Source: Coffea arabica | Lineage: Eukaryota; Streptophyta; Magnoliopsida; Gentianales; Rubiaceae | Assembly: GCF_036785885.1 (NCBI RefSeq) | Contig: NC_092323.1 | Span: 620,001-684,000 of the forward strand | Length of the DNA stretch: 64,000 bases | Reading direction: 5' to 3' | Part shown: positions 47,565 to 59,261 of the stretch, one piece after another | How positions within the stretch are numbered: the first letter of the stretch is position 1 | How the letters are laid out: each line of letters starts with the position of its first letter | Notes under the pieces: model-generated | Seen by the model: the letters and a program-made list of their open reading frames with translations, nothing else | Database searches by the model: none | Told to the model about the DNA's origin: nothing | Made by a program: the position numbers and the translations under genes

Positions 47565-50500
47565 TCAGTAAAACTTGAGCTTTCGTAATTCTCCAGAATT
47601 GCCAATGGATGCTGTGGCTTCAAGTTCTGAGATTTCCTTTACGACTTGAGCTTTGTCCGCCTCAAAGGCTTCATCCTCTGCAAAGGTTAAAAAGACAATT
47701 AGCGCAAGTCCTCAGTTCTCCAACCTCTGCCGCCTATATGCTGTGACCATACCTCTATCAATCTTGAAGCCAGCGAAGAAACGTAGAATCTTGCTTCTGT
47801 TGGCTACCAGAATGTTAACTATGTCAGGAGGCTTATTTTGGTTGGCCACGAAAAGCTACGGGCAGAGAACACAAAACCCGTTAAATTAAGGAGCACAAAC
47901 AAGAGCACATTCAAAAACACAAAGATATTCACGCGGGGGGCACCTTGAACACATGAAATGCATCGAGAGGAATGTTTTTGCTTGACTCCTGCAAAACGGG
48001 AAATCTAGCAACTTTAGATAACGAGAATTTCAGAATACTTATATGTAAATGTTACTATTACTATTTAAATTTCTACCCCAAAAAAAAAAAAAAAAAAAAT
48101 TTATATGTATATGTAGAGCATGTAAGATGCAACGATGGACTTTCGAGCCTGAATCAATTCATTTGCAGCAGCACAGTCTTTTAGAGTAGGGCTTCAGTGC
48201 AAGAATTACGCGTAGAATTCTGTGGATTTTCATCAAAAGGCAGATTACATACCCTCAGAAGATTCATTAAAATCCTCAGATTATCCCTTGAGCTGACATA
48301 GCGTACCATCACAGCAGCATTTGAACGATCGAGCAAAATATCTCCCAAAAGCTACGGGGAGAAGAAAAACAAACTTCAGGTTCCAGCCACAAGCATTTCC
48401 ATCAAACACAGCAAACAAATTTAAATACAGCCCCGTTTGCTCAAGAACCAACTTAGGCTAGTAAAGAGATCTCCACATTCAAAACTCCAAATATGATGGG
48501 CCAAGGAATAAAGTGAGACTTCTTCAATTAACCATGGAAACAAGATGAAAACAAGATATCAGAACACTCACACAGACGCAGGATATGGATTATATTTTCC
48601 ATGATCAAACCGAATATCAAGTTATGCAATTAGATGTGGTCACAATTATGACAGCCACATAAAATCTTCTAAGGATAAATGATGTCAAAACTCAAAACAC
48701 CAATAGTATATTGTAATTGCTTCGCGAATGAATACCTTGACAGCTTGTCTTCTAGTGATATAATTTGGAGATTCCAATAACTTCGAGTTGAATTCAGCAA
48801 AAAACTGAAGATCAAATATGAAGATAGCAAAGGTTAAACTACTATAAAGTTAGAGAACAAAGAAAATGGTGAAACTACAGAATTCACAAAAGAAACCCCG
48901 ACACTTGAAACATTAAGTGCGGCACTAAATGAGACTCTTGCACCAATGGAAGCAAGAACTTACCCAATTATAATTTTCTGCAAGAAATTCTGCAACTGTG
49001 GACTTATGTCTCGTCAGAAGCTCCTGCAAGATTTTGCCAGAATAACCAAAACTTATTCACGTGTTTCTTAAGAATCCAAAAAGGGGATAAGATCTATCAA
49101 AAAAAGGTGGGGGGAGGGGCTGCTTTTCCAATGCCATGCACAAATAATTTGATTTAATTAGTATGGTAATCCATTAAAAGAGAACCAAATGAAATTTTAG
49201 TTAAAAAAAAAGTAGTTCTGGAACATAAAATTATGTCATTTGACCCTGGCAAGAATATAAAGCTGCTTTCCTATCCTTCCACATCTTGTAAGCTTAACTG
49301 CCATTTTCCCAGGGCCAGAAAATCCTTTTAAGTCCTGATAGCAATTTCAACATTTTTATAGCAAGCTTATACCAGAACTCTATATGGCCCAAAATTGCTG
49401 AATGTCATAGTAAGTGTACAACTCAATGACTCAAAACTGCTTTTGACAGTGATGCAAAAGAAGCCAAATGCATCTTTGTGACGATGAGTGAGCTTAATAA
49501 AATCTCAAGGTTAACAATGGATGCCCTATGACGATGAGGTGGGAGCCAGAAAACAACAAATATAACCTTGAATGTAGCTGTGGCATCAGCAGCAACATCA
49601 AAATTTGGGAGTTGCATGTAGTCAAAAAACTTCTTCACGTGCACTGATTTCAGAACATACCTGTCCGAAAAATCATAAAACCATACCAAACAACATTGAA
49701 TAAGTAAACACATAAAACTAAATTGAGAATTTCAACATCCAATATCTTGCAAACTACTTACCTTGCAACTGTCTGATGGCGAATACACTCTCTCAACATT
49801 CCTCCGTAGTGCAAAGCCATTGCTGGATCTTCATAGCTATAACAAAAGGGGGCAGGGGGTTTGGGTGGCGAAGCTAAGGCCATGTCAATGAACTGAAACT
49901 ATTGAGGTATAGATTACTTAGGCTCTCAGAATATTTCCAGAATTCTTCCTACAAAACCTAGGTAGGATGAGGAATGTTAAAAAAAAAAAAAGTTTCAAAA
50001 TATTCCCTTTTCTGAGTTGGTTGTACTTCTGGACAAGCTATTGCATTTTCTCAAGTAAAACATGCAATTTGGCAGATTATCTTCTTAAGTTGGACCCAAT
50101 CACCTAATTGAGCATAGGCTAATTCTAGTTGGAATTACAGACGATCACAGCATGAAAATATGGAAATATCATGAACAAATGATAAAAAAATTGACAAGCT
50201 TATTTGCAATGTGGTTTTTCGACCAGTATTCAGGCAATCTGTGCTAAAGATAGGACATGATCTTCTAGCACATATTATTATAAAACTTCAGTTTCTCAAA
50301 AGCCTCCCGCTTGCTAAAGGTATTCTAAATGATACATAGAGAAGAATGCTTCATGGCACAGAAAGATGGGTTGGGAGGCCAGCAATGTAAGCTTCCAGGT
50401 AGAAGATTTTTTCCTAATTTCTTTGGTGTGACTTTTTCGGCAGGTAATCATCTATCCTGACCTCCCAAAGAAAAATTTGACCAGAAAGAACTGTAAGATC

Positions 50501-52055
50501 TTTTTATAGATTTCAATATGCTACAAAAAAGACTTTAGACCAAAGGAAACTTATAATAGGAGATAACATAAACATATGCAAGATGGTGATAATATGCAAA
50601 CATACTGCCAATGATGACTCACCCTGATATTAATAAGTCCAACAGATCCAGGTTGAATTCCAAGTAATCAGAAGCAATCAAGCGCGAATTAACTGGCTGC
50701 CTTTGCAAATTTGCAACAACTTGGGTGGCATCCTTACGTGCCTATAGAGCAATGGTTATTCAAAAATAAGCAACAGCAATAGAAAAAAAAAAAGCCTCCG
50801 ATAATCATAGTTTCTAGATCAGAATGCATAAATGTGAAACAAGACTAAAACAATTTACAAAGAGGAATTGGTGTTCGTTCCGATTACAGGTAAGCTTACA
50901 ACATTAAATAATGAGCTCACCTCCAAGTTGAGTTTTGGAAGACAAACAATGAGGAGCCGAAGGGTGTTTTCCTTGAAGAACTGCTGAGTCAGTTGTGCGC
51001 AGGCTTCAGCAACAGGCTCAGATTCACCATTTCCGTACAGAATTAGCTTCATCTCCCTTATGAGCACATCTAATTCTGACATCTGCAACTCAAAAATTGG
51101 GCACTCAATTCGGAATCAATAGTCAGTACTTGACACATCAAAACAACAAACAGAGGGAATTATGCACTGCAAAATTTTTGCCATGTTTAAACTGTTACAA
51201 AATGACGTCAAGTTGAGCTGTGTCACTGAATTTTAATGCTGAGAACATAATGAAATTAATGCACAAGTAACAGCTCTCAAATGCAATGTCCTCCTCTCAT
51301 AATTGTGAGCAAAAAGAGAAATAGGTAACCCCCCCCCTCCCCGCGGCCCCCCACAGGAAAAGAGTGCCAGATAAAGCACCTTGAGATTGCATTACACCAT
51401 ATTAAAATCTCTACATTTAAACTTTGTTAATCTTCAATGTAATCCTTTGATGATTCAGGAAAAACAAATTAAAATCTCTACATTTCAAGAACAAAATAAA
51501 GCAAATTCCTAGCCAGAATTAAATTTTTGCCAAAAAAAAAAAAGAAGAAGAAGTAGAAAAGGTGAAAAACACATAATGTACCTTCGAAAAGCATCAATAG
51601 CGAATATCACACAGCTAACCTTATAATCGCCAAACTCAGAAGAGAACGAAAACAGCCCAAAAACCGATGATCAAATTTGTTGTTTCAAAAAACAATCTTT
51701 AAATCAGAAGAACCCAAACGAGGATAAAAAGAAAGAAAGAAGAAGTTTTGAGTAAAACCCGTAATAAGAATAGCAGTACCTTATCGGAATGCTTTTGGCC
51801 AGAATGATGGGAAGCAGAATGGAGATAGGAGAGCAACGAGGTGGCATGACGGACAATGTCAATAGGGGTCTTAGGCCGAGATTTTTTGGATTTAAAAAGG
51901 GAAGCAGTACGCATAGCCTTTGTAAAAAGCCTCTTGAGATTCATAGTGGGAGAGCGTTTCAGGGCCTTGCGGTGATCGGATGGCTTTTGCTGATGATTCA
52001 TGAGGCCCCCCACCCCCACCATCTCTCTCCTTCCCTGTTCAACCTGGGTCGGCAT
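47565..52055 (-). CDS. MO25/CAB39-like scaffold protein (Hym1 family), 11 exons
   Basis: MO25 proteins are helical-repeat scaffolds that activate Ste20/germinal-centre kinases and act in cell polarity and morphogenesis. Exons 52055-51780, 51082-50921, 50741-50623, 49836-49762, 49660-49567, 49023-48964, 48804-48736, 48351-48253, 47988-47944, 47855-47753, 47677-47565 encode 404 residues from the first ATG. Family motifs are [113 protein letters not shown] and [20 protein letters not shown]. It most resembles Arabidopsis At5g18940 (about 345 residues, from memory). The extra length is a basic N-terminal segment; in-frame ATGs at 52022, 52001 and 51944 are alternative starts, the last giving 367 residues. 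All domains are intact. Confidence 0.93.
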
Positions 52056-54306
52056 TATTATTTATTAGGATTTGGGAAAGTTTCTTCAAGGGTGGTGGTT
52101 GATGTTGTTGTTAATGGTGGAAATGCAGGGGAAAGAGGAGGGAAAGGAGAGAGGGGATGATGAGGTTGAGGAGGGGGAAATGGGCAAATGCCATTTACGG
52201 ATTTTCTTTGGTGAGGGCTTCGATGTTTTTATTATGGTAGTATTTGGGAAATCGGGGGTGGGTGTTGAATTATTTACGGAAAGTATAATGAGAGGAGCAA
52301 CTTTTTCGATTTCCATTTTGATCACAGGAATATACAGGATTCGGAGCCGGACTTGGATTTTCTGCTTCATCAGCATCAGGTGTTGTTTGTTCTCTCTTTC
52401 TGTCTGGAACCTCCTCGCCCTTCTCTCTCTCTCTCCCACCTATGTTTTTGCGGGTTTAAAAGATACTCCAAATAGAATAGTACTACTAGTTCCTAATCTA
52501 CATGACCCGACCCTAGAAGGATAAACAGAAAAATGTAAAAGATGGGTCCAAGTAGGGGTGCAAATAAATCGGATCAATTACGAGCAGGTCGAGTTCAAGC
52601 TTGAGCTCGAGTTCAATCAACATTATTAAGTTCAGTTAACTAAGTTGAATTCGAGTTCAAAAATACTTAACTCGTTAGTTTGCGAGTCGACTCGAACTCG
52701 ATTATATATATATATGTATATATATATTTTTTAATAATAAAATTACATCTATATCTCTAATATTTTATTATTTATTAAAAAATTATTATTTTATTTATTT
52801 TTTAAAAATAAAAATAAATATTTTTTATTTTTTAAAACTCGAGCTCAAGTTTGACATTTTGAGGTTGTTGAGTTCGAGTTTGAATTCGAATTTCATAAAA
52901 TTATGTTGAAGGTCGACTCGATTAGGTCAAATCTCGTTTGCATCTCTAGTCCAAGTCCCGAAGTCCTTTTTGACTTTTTTTTTTTTTGACAGCATATCCG
53001 ACCAAAAAAAAAAAAAGGGGATCAGGTTTGGTAAGAGTTGAGTTGAATTGTAATGCTGTCATTGGGGCCAATTCTTGGTAGTAGTAATTGTTTTAGAGAA
53101 ACCCCCAATGCCAATGCCAGTTGTTTTGTACAGCAGCGGAGGAAAAGGGTGCTCTTAACTTCTAATGCAACTTTACGTGAATGCATTACAGCAGTGCATG
53201 AATGCTTTCAATATGCATTTACGTTTGATTATTATGCAAAAACTGATGCTACAAACATACCAGGCTCTCAACTAAGTAGCAAGTACAAGTAGAACAGAAG
53301 ACGATATTGGCAGGTATGTAGGTCTTACGAATGCGTTAAAACAGCCTACCTGCTGCTATAGGCTCTTTTGATTCTGATGACAGATACTACGACCGACCCG
53401 CGTCTCTTCTTTCGTTGCGCACAATATACTACAAAGAATCCCATAAACAACTATTGCATCATTGGTTTTTTTTTTTTTGGGGTGTCTAAATAGTGCTCCA
53501 GGTTCTAGCCATATGTTTCCAGCCCAGTCCCCGCCTGCAAGCAAATTCGACTCTGGCCTAGTCAGGTTGGTGCGCGCGACAGAGGAGGATGACAAGATTC
53601 GTAATAGGGATGCGTTCAACTCATAAATCCCTCGAAAGAAAAACAAACGCATGAGAAACGAGGCAATGGAAATAACATTGAAAAAAATTTTTGGTTCTTG
53701 ATATTTAGCAGACGCAGAATTGTTATTTTCACAAAAGTTACATTTCATTTTGAATCAAACACTATTGGCAGAGAGTCGGTCGTACTTGTACCAATTTGTA
53801 TTAAAAATGAATGATGTCCTACAGTATATCTTCAGAATAATCACTTGTTGGTATAAGTCACGGAAAATCCCCTTCGGCGGGCAGTTATATATATACTATG
53901 TAGACCTAGTTAAGTTTAATAGTATACTGTCAGAGTTGTCAAGGAGCGAGCCACAATGTCCGAACTCCGAGCCATTGCTAGTTCTTGTCCCTGCAAGTTT
54001 GAAAGTATATACATTACAAGATCACTTAGATTTCAGGGAATTCTACCATTGTCTTCTTCTCAGACGATCATTCCTCATCTAGCACTGCATGCTTCCTGCA
54101 CAAACTGCTCAGGCTGCCAAATGTTTTAACGACTACTTGATTTGATCCTATTGCAGCTTTGCAGATGTCTGTAGCGCAGATATCCGAAGCTCCAGGTTCA
54201 TGTTCCTGCCCAATCATTTCCTTCCTTTTTTCTGGGGTAAAAAATGTCGCTCCCATCCTTCAGCTAATTAATCAAGAGGAATGTCGTCTCAAACCACAAA
54301 AAAATC
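52056..54306. other. Intergenic with a hAT-like element; no gene seen
   Basis: 52056-52530 holds the MO25 promoter/leader side. The element at 52554 follows. The rest to 54306 includes the 3' UTR of the xylosyltransferase and short ORFs without family features. Confidence 0.4.
52554..52948. mobile_element. hAT-like non-autonomous element with 8-bp target duplication
   Basis: The 8-mer gtccaagt is present exactly on both sides (52546-52553 and 52949-52956), the usual hAT duplication length. The termini AGGGGTGCAAA and, reverse-complemented, AGAGATGCAAA are short inverted repeats. The interior is AT-rich with repeated CTCGAGTTCAA/TCGAACTCGA motifs and no ORF, so it needs a transposase from elsewhere. 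Perfect flanks suggest fairly recent insertion. Confidence 0.8.
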
Positions 54307-57300
54307 TCAGCATCCAAGACCTCTAAGAATGCCACTGAGTTTATAAATTACCCCTGGAGGATCTGCATATGACCCATCCAGATAAATAGCATGGTACTCC
54401 AATCCTTTCCACTTGGCAATTAGGGCAAAATGGGGGCGCCTGTAGTCACTACTGACAATCTCAAACACTACTGTCCTTGGCGTAGCAGAAACTATGTGAG
54501 TTAGACCTGCCCCATGAGCACCGGCTATAACTGAAGCATCTTGAATGGCCCGAACTTGCTCTTTCATGGACATGTGAGCAAATAGACCGTTTATTATATT
54601 CAATTTGCAAGCTGAATGATTTGATGCCCAGCCCTCTATAGAATTAAAAACTTGTTCTTCATTACTAAGCCTTGATTGTACCTTACCACCATGACGTGGA
54701 TGGGCTAAATAATCCTCCCGTCTAACAAAGAGGACATTAAGACCCGAAACAGGCCTTGAGTTATGATGTCTATCAACTGGAAAGCCAAATGCTGCTCTTA
54801 TCATCTCCCCGAACTCAGACAAACGAGCAGTCTTTTTATCATCTGGGTGTTGCCAAAGTTCACGTGCAGAAGCACCGTTGCAATCTATGTCTTCAGAGAG
54901 TCCCTTGAACCATGCAGTTTCATATCCCAAAGGTGCAAGTATCGCATGGCGGAAACAGACAGGACCACGAAAGCTTTTAGCATATCTAATGCTAGAAAAC
55001 AATGCATTCCAGGTTTCTTCCAACTGTGCCTGAAAAGTTTTGTGAAAGGAATTATCTTTAATGGAAAACTTTCAGTGAATTAATAGACCACTACAGTATC
55101 ACTGGCAGAGGCAATCATAGCAACCTTGGCATGCCAATATCTGGTCATTACGTCCTCAAATTGTTTTTAAACTTTTAACATGTTTCATCTTCTATTGTTG
55201 GTGGCATAAACTAACTTCTAGAGATGTTTATTTATTTAGAGCATTACTGAAGCATGTTCTCCTGCATCTATACATGTCAAAAACATCCACAATGCCAGTA
55301 AAATTGAACGCCCAAGCACAAAAAGAGAGAAATGGATGTAATCAGTATTAATGCAGTGTAATATTGAAATTAAGAACGTCTTCCGCAGGCAACAGCAAGA
55401 ACAGCAGTTATTGAGGGAACAACAAGAAAGCAGAGGAACGCCAGCTTCTGGGATGAAGAAATTGGTCAATTTTAGTAATAAGATTCTGCACAAGACTTTC
55501 CAAAAAAGAATAAAAATGGTAATATGGAACAAACAACAGATAACAAGCAGCAATATATTTGCATGAATATTGGCTCAACATGTCTGAATGCATTTCGGTG
55601 GAGTTCATCTCCAAGAAATGGCAGACGCATATGATCAAGTCCAGGCTAACTGCCAGAAAAAGAAAAGAAAAAAAAGTCCAGGCTAACCATTTATTCAACT
55701 ACTGAACTGCTATGAAGAAGCACCACAATTTTAACACATCCAGAAATTTGAAAGCAGCATGCTGAAAACTAGTCTTTTCCACTACAACTCTTCAAGCCAG
55801 TTATTCTAAGAGTGATTTTGAATATGCTTGATGTCAAGAAAACTATAGTTTAAAACTCCTGCAATAAGTTCAATGACTCCCCTATACATCTCAAGTGATC
55901 CAAAATTCACCTTCCCTGGCTCATTTCATGTTTATCAAATACTTAGTAGAGGACAAAATTCTTGCAATAACAAATGCCACAATGTCATTTTGCTAGAACT
56001 ATGTTAGCCCGAATATTCATACCTTGCAATGGCCATCCATGAAAACTATATGAGGTCGATTGGGCAATCCAGTAACTCTAGAAGCCACATATGCACTGTA
56101 CCAATCTGTGAAGGTGTGAAAAACATTTGCATACTCGAAACGTGTAACCAAAACCGTAGGCTCCTCAACCCACTGAAAGAAAACGTAACAGAATGGCTAA
56201 GATTAAGAAAAATGTGATGGATCGATTGCAAAAGGCAAAAAATGCAGAAAGCTCCAGCCAAAATAAAACTCATGCAGATTTGAACAATCTTACTTGCAAG
56301 CATATGAGTATAGCATTGAAACTTAAATCAAGTATCAAAGAGGAGAAAACGATATTGCCAGCATTATTCACAAGTTTGATACTATAACTGCTCGCTGCAA
56401 ATCTCATTTATCATTTACATCTCCGTGATACAGCACCTCCCACAAACATTCATTGCAAGACTCATTCTGAAAGTTCAAGAGGACTTCAAGCATCTGCAAG
56501 ATGCTTCATTTTTTGGTCCTGCCCCAGATTAGATCTCATGTTATCACAAAAAGACCCACATCTCAATCCAGGTACACCGTGTTCCCAGAATCAACTGATG
56601 GAACTAACAGATCAATTGTTTATTACACCACATTAGACTCTGCAAGAAAATTTGATAAGGCATCCAAAAATGGGAGAAATTTATTCATATTAATTGGATT
56701 AGCTAGTTATGAGTTCATTTATTAAATCAGGGATATCGATTCATTAATTATGCAGAATCTTTTTGGCAAATTTGGTAAAAAAATCATCTGTTCTTTCCTT
56801 TTTTAACAAAGATCAAAACTTTAATACATCAAACTGAGAACCCAAATTAAAAAAAAAAAAATCTGAAGGCTAACCTCGGAACAATTTAACTCATTGGGCC
56901 CAACTAACTCAATCGAATCGACCAACTGACGCATAGTATGCCTATGAATGGCACCATTTGGTAAGTAATTATTCAAAAAGTCTACATTCACAAGTTTCTT
57001 CCCTATTTTAGACCTTTCGAGTACTTCAATCTGGAAAGCGCCGGGTTTAAATAACGGCAATTCTTCCTCTTCCCCTCTTCCAAGCACCATCTCCAACTCT
57101 TCCCCTCCCTTAGACATTACAATTTTTTCTGCAATCATCCGAATTTGTCCTCCCTCGCATATAGAGCTAAGCAGCGTTTGACTATAGTGACACCTAAACC
57201 ATCCGCCCCCGGCAGAGCTATCAGAGACGGATTTCCGGTGAGACGCCGGCGAGAGTTTGAGGGCATCGACAAGCAGAGTGAAGCCATTCCCGAAATAACC

Positions 57301-57549
57301 CTCGCAAGATCGGACCGGCACCTCACGGTTATGGGACCAGGGGAGGTAGGAGGGGAGAATTGGCCAGGGTTTCGCAGTAGCAGTGATGGACACATGGGAT
57401 TTTGTATGATTCCGGGTAAAGTGAGGGTTGCTTCTGTTGGGGAAATAGTCGGGGTGGGAGGAGAAGTAAAAGTAAAAGTAGAGAGTGATGGAGTTGAAGG
57501 CGAAGAGGAAAAGAAGTATTTTTAGCCTTTTGGCCTTCATCATCATCAT
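54307..57549 (-). CDS. XYLT: N-glycan beta-1,2-xylosyltransferase (GT61), 3 exons
   Basis: Golgi type II membrane enzyme that transfers xylose from UDP-xylose to the core beta-mannose of N-glycans. Exons 57549-56875, 56172-56023 and 55029-54307 encode 515 residues (Arabidopsis XYLT is about 534). The N-terminus is a short cytosolic tail plus membrane anchor (about 9-30), a stem, then KPWPILPSYLPWSH, CEGYFGNGFT, WFRCHYSQTLLSSICEG, RHTMRQLVDSI, WVEEPTVLVTRFEYANVFHT, VTGLPNRPHIVFMDGHCK, CFRHAILAPLGYETAWFKGL, NVLFVRREDYLAHPRHGGKV and QVRAIQDASVIAGAHGAGLT. These match plant XYLT essentially end to end. Four consecutive ATG codons begin the ORF; the first is used here. No lesion seen. Confidence 0.96.
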
Positions 57550-57861
57550 TGGAGTTTGGACGATTGGATTTTAGGCTTTGGAATTTGTTTTTCAGCTGTT
57601 GCCGCCGTGGGGGTTCACCGGAGGATTAAGTGACGAACCCCATTGACGATTGTGCCGTGGCAGTTGGGACCCTGCTTGCTCTCTTTCCAACTCAGTTCTT
57701 GCTCGCTTGCGTGTTTGGGATTGGGAGGGGACTTATTATACCACCTATTAGTCCTAGGAGCCACTTCCAGCCCTCGACCGGGCATGGTAAGTTGGAAAAG
57801 CTGCAGCTTGTTCATGCTTTTACTGGTTTAACTTTTGAGTCTTTGGAGAGCTACTACTACT

Positions 57862-58009
57862 ATTTGGTTAAAAATTATTTACTTACATTATAAATAATTT
57901 TTAATACATCTATTTATCTTTCCGATCACCTTCTTATTTCATATATACAACATTATTATAAAAAGTGCTTCAATATTTATTTTAAATAATCTCCGATCCA
58001 AACACTTGG
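57862..58009. mobile_element. Short MITE, GTTTGGAT family
   Basis: The left TATTTGGTTAAAAATTATTT and the right AAATAATCTCCGATCCAAAC form imperfect inverted ends. AT-rich, non-coding, and related in layout to copies at 19127, 32065 and 33595. Confidence 0.4.
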
Positions 58010-59261
58010 AATCTTTTTACTCTTAATGGATCAAGTATTGGCAGAATAAGGGTGGAAGATAATCAAATTACTCAACAGTCGAGTCTAAGTTGAGCTTAGT
58101 AAAAATTCGTTTGAATTTGATTCGTCAATTAGTTAAATTAAACTTGAATAACACCTCATGTTTCGTAACTTTCAAATTTGATAAAAAAAAAAAAAGTTCG
58201 AACTTGATTCAACAAATAAATCAGTCAAACTTGAATAAAATTTCAAGTTCTTTAAAATAAATCAAATAAACACGAAAGTTTATATTTGAGAAGCATAAAT
58301 TCATTACCACTCTTAAGATTCCATTAATCTTCGAACTGAAGTTCGGTAAGCGTTGTGCCAATACAGGGATTTAGTGGATTGTGATTAGTACAACTAGGCA
58401 AAATGCGGAAACTCAGGGTCCTAAATACTCGAAACAAAAGTGAAGCATTTAAGCATTGTGCAAGCTTGGAACTTTTTCTTATTTATATTTTTTGGAGAAA
58501 AATATAAATGCGAATACTGTGGAAGACGAGGCACTATTCACCTATGCCATGGAAGAATTGGTTGCCTCTAATCAGAGGACAAGAAGAGGATGGTAGGGTA
58601 CAGCGTACCACCAGATTATAGAGCGGTTTTGTTGACCAAATTTTGATTCCTGGCGTCTGGATTTCTTTAAGCCAGATCACAGGGTCAAAATCACGCATAC
58701 AATACAACTACGTACACAAGTGGGATCCAGACGTTCTGCCGGAAACTGTACAGCATTTAACTTGAATATCTGCTCGAAAGGGCATATGGACTCTATGGAC
58801 AGCATTAATCAAACTAGAAAGTAAGTAGTACTTAGGATACCTTTTACTTTTCTGCTAGGTATTAGGCCACGAATTTCTGCCTCGCAGCCTAGTGACAGCT
58901 GCTCTATTTATTTTGCTAGGCAAGAACGAGTGCATTAGCAGCGCACGGCCATGCATATGGCATTGGTTTGTTGTGTTAAAATCCCGCATCCCATTCTTTT
59001 AAAAAAGAAGAAGAAGAAGAAGAAGAATCATTGAACCCACAAAAAGGGACTGTAAAGGTGTAAAAATATTTGCTATCATTTGCTTTGACAGAATATAGTG
59101 GAAGCATGGTACATTGCCATTAGTATAAATGACATCCATCATCTACAAAAAGTGTTGCAGTGGATAATGATACGCGTGACAGTAGTGTGTTTATGGTTCC
59201 TGACTTCCTCTCCTTCTGGCTTCAAAAACAAAAGAATGCAGAATGAATATGCAGTAATTCA
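58010..59261. other. Intergenic, repeat relics
   Basis: 58060-58270 holds a decayed copy of the TCGAAC-rich repeat related to 52554-52948. Around 59000-59030 there is an (AAG)n run. The 3' UTR of pirin lies at the right edge. No gene seen. Confidence 0.45.

Noticed and set aside
53053-54256. Several 60-130 residue ORFs between the hAT-like element and the xylosyltransferase
   Set aside because: No domain or splice pattern; likely 3' UTR and intergenic chance ORFs.
57145-57525. 126-residue plus-strand ORF
   Set aside because: Antisense of the first xylosyltransferase exon, where matching protein similarity is on the minus strand.
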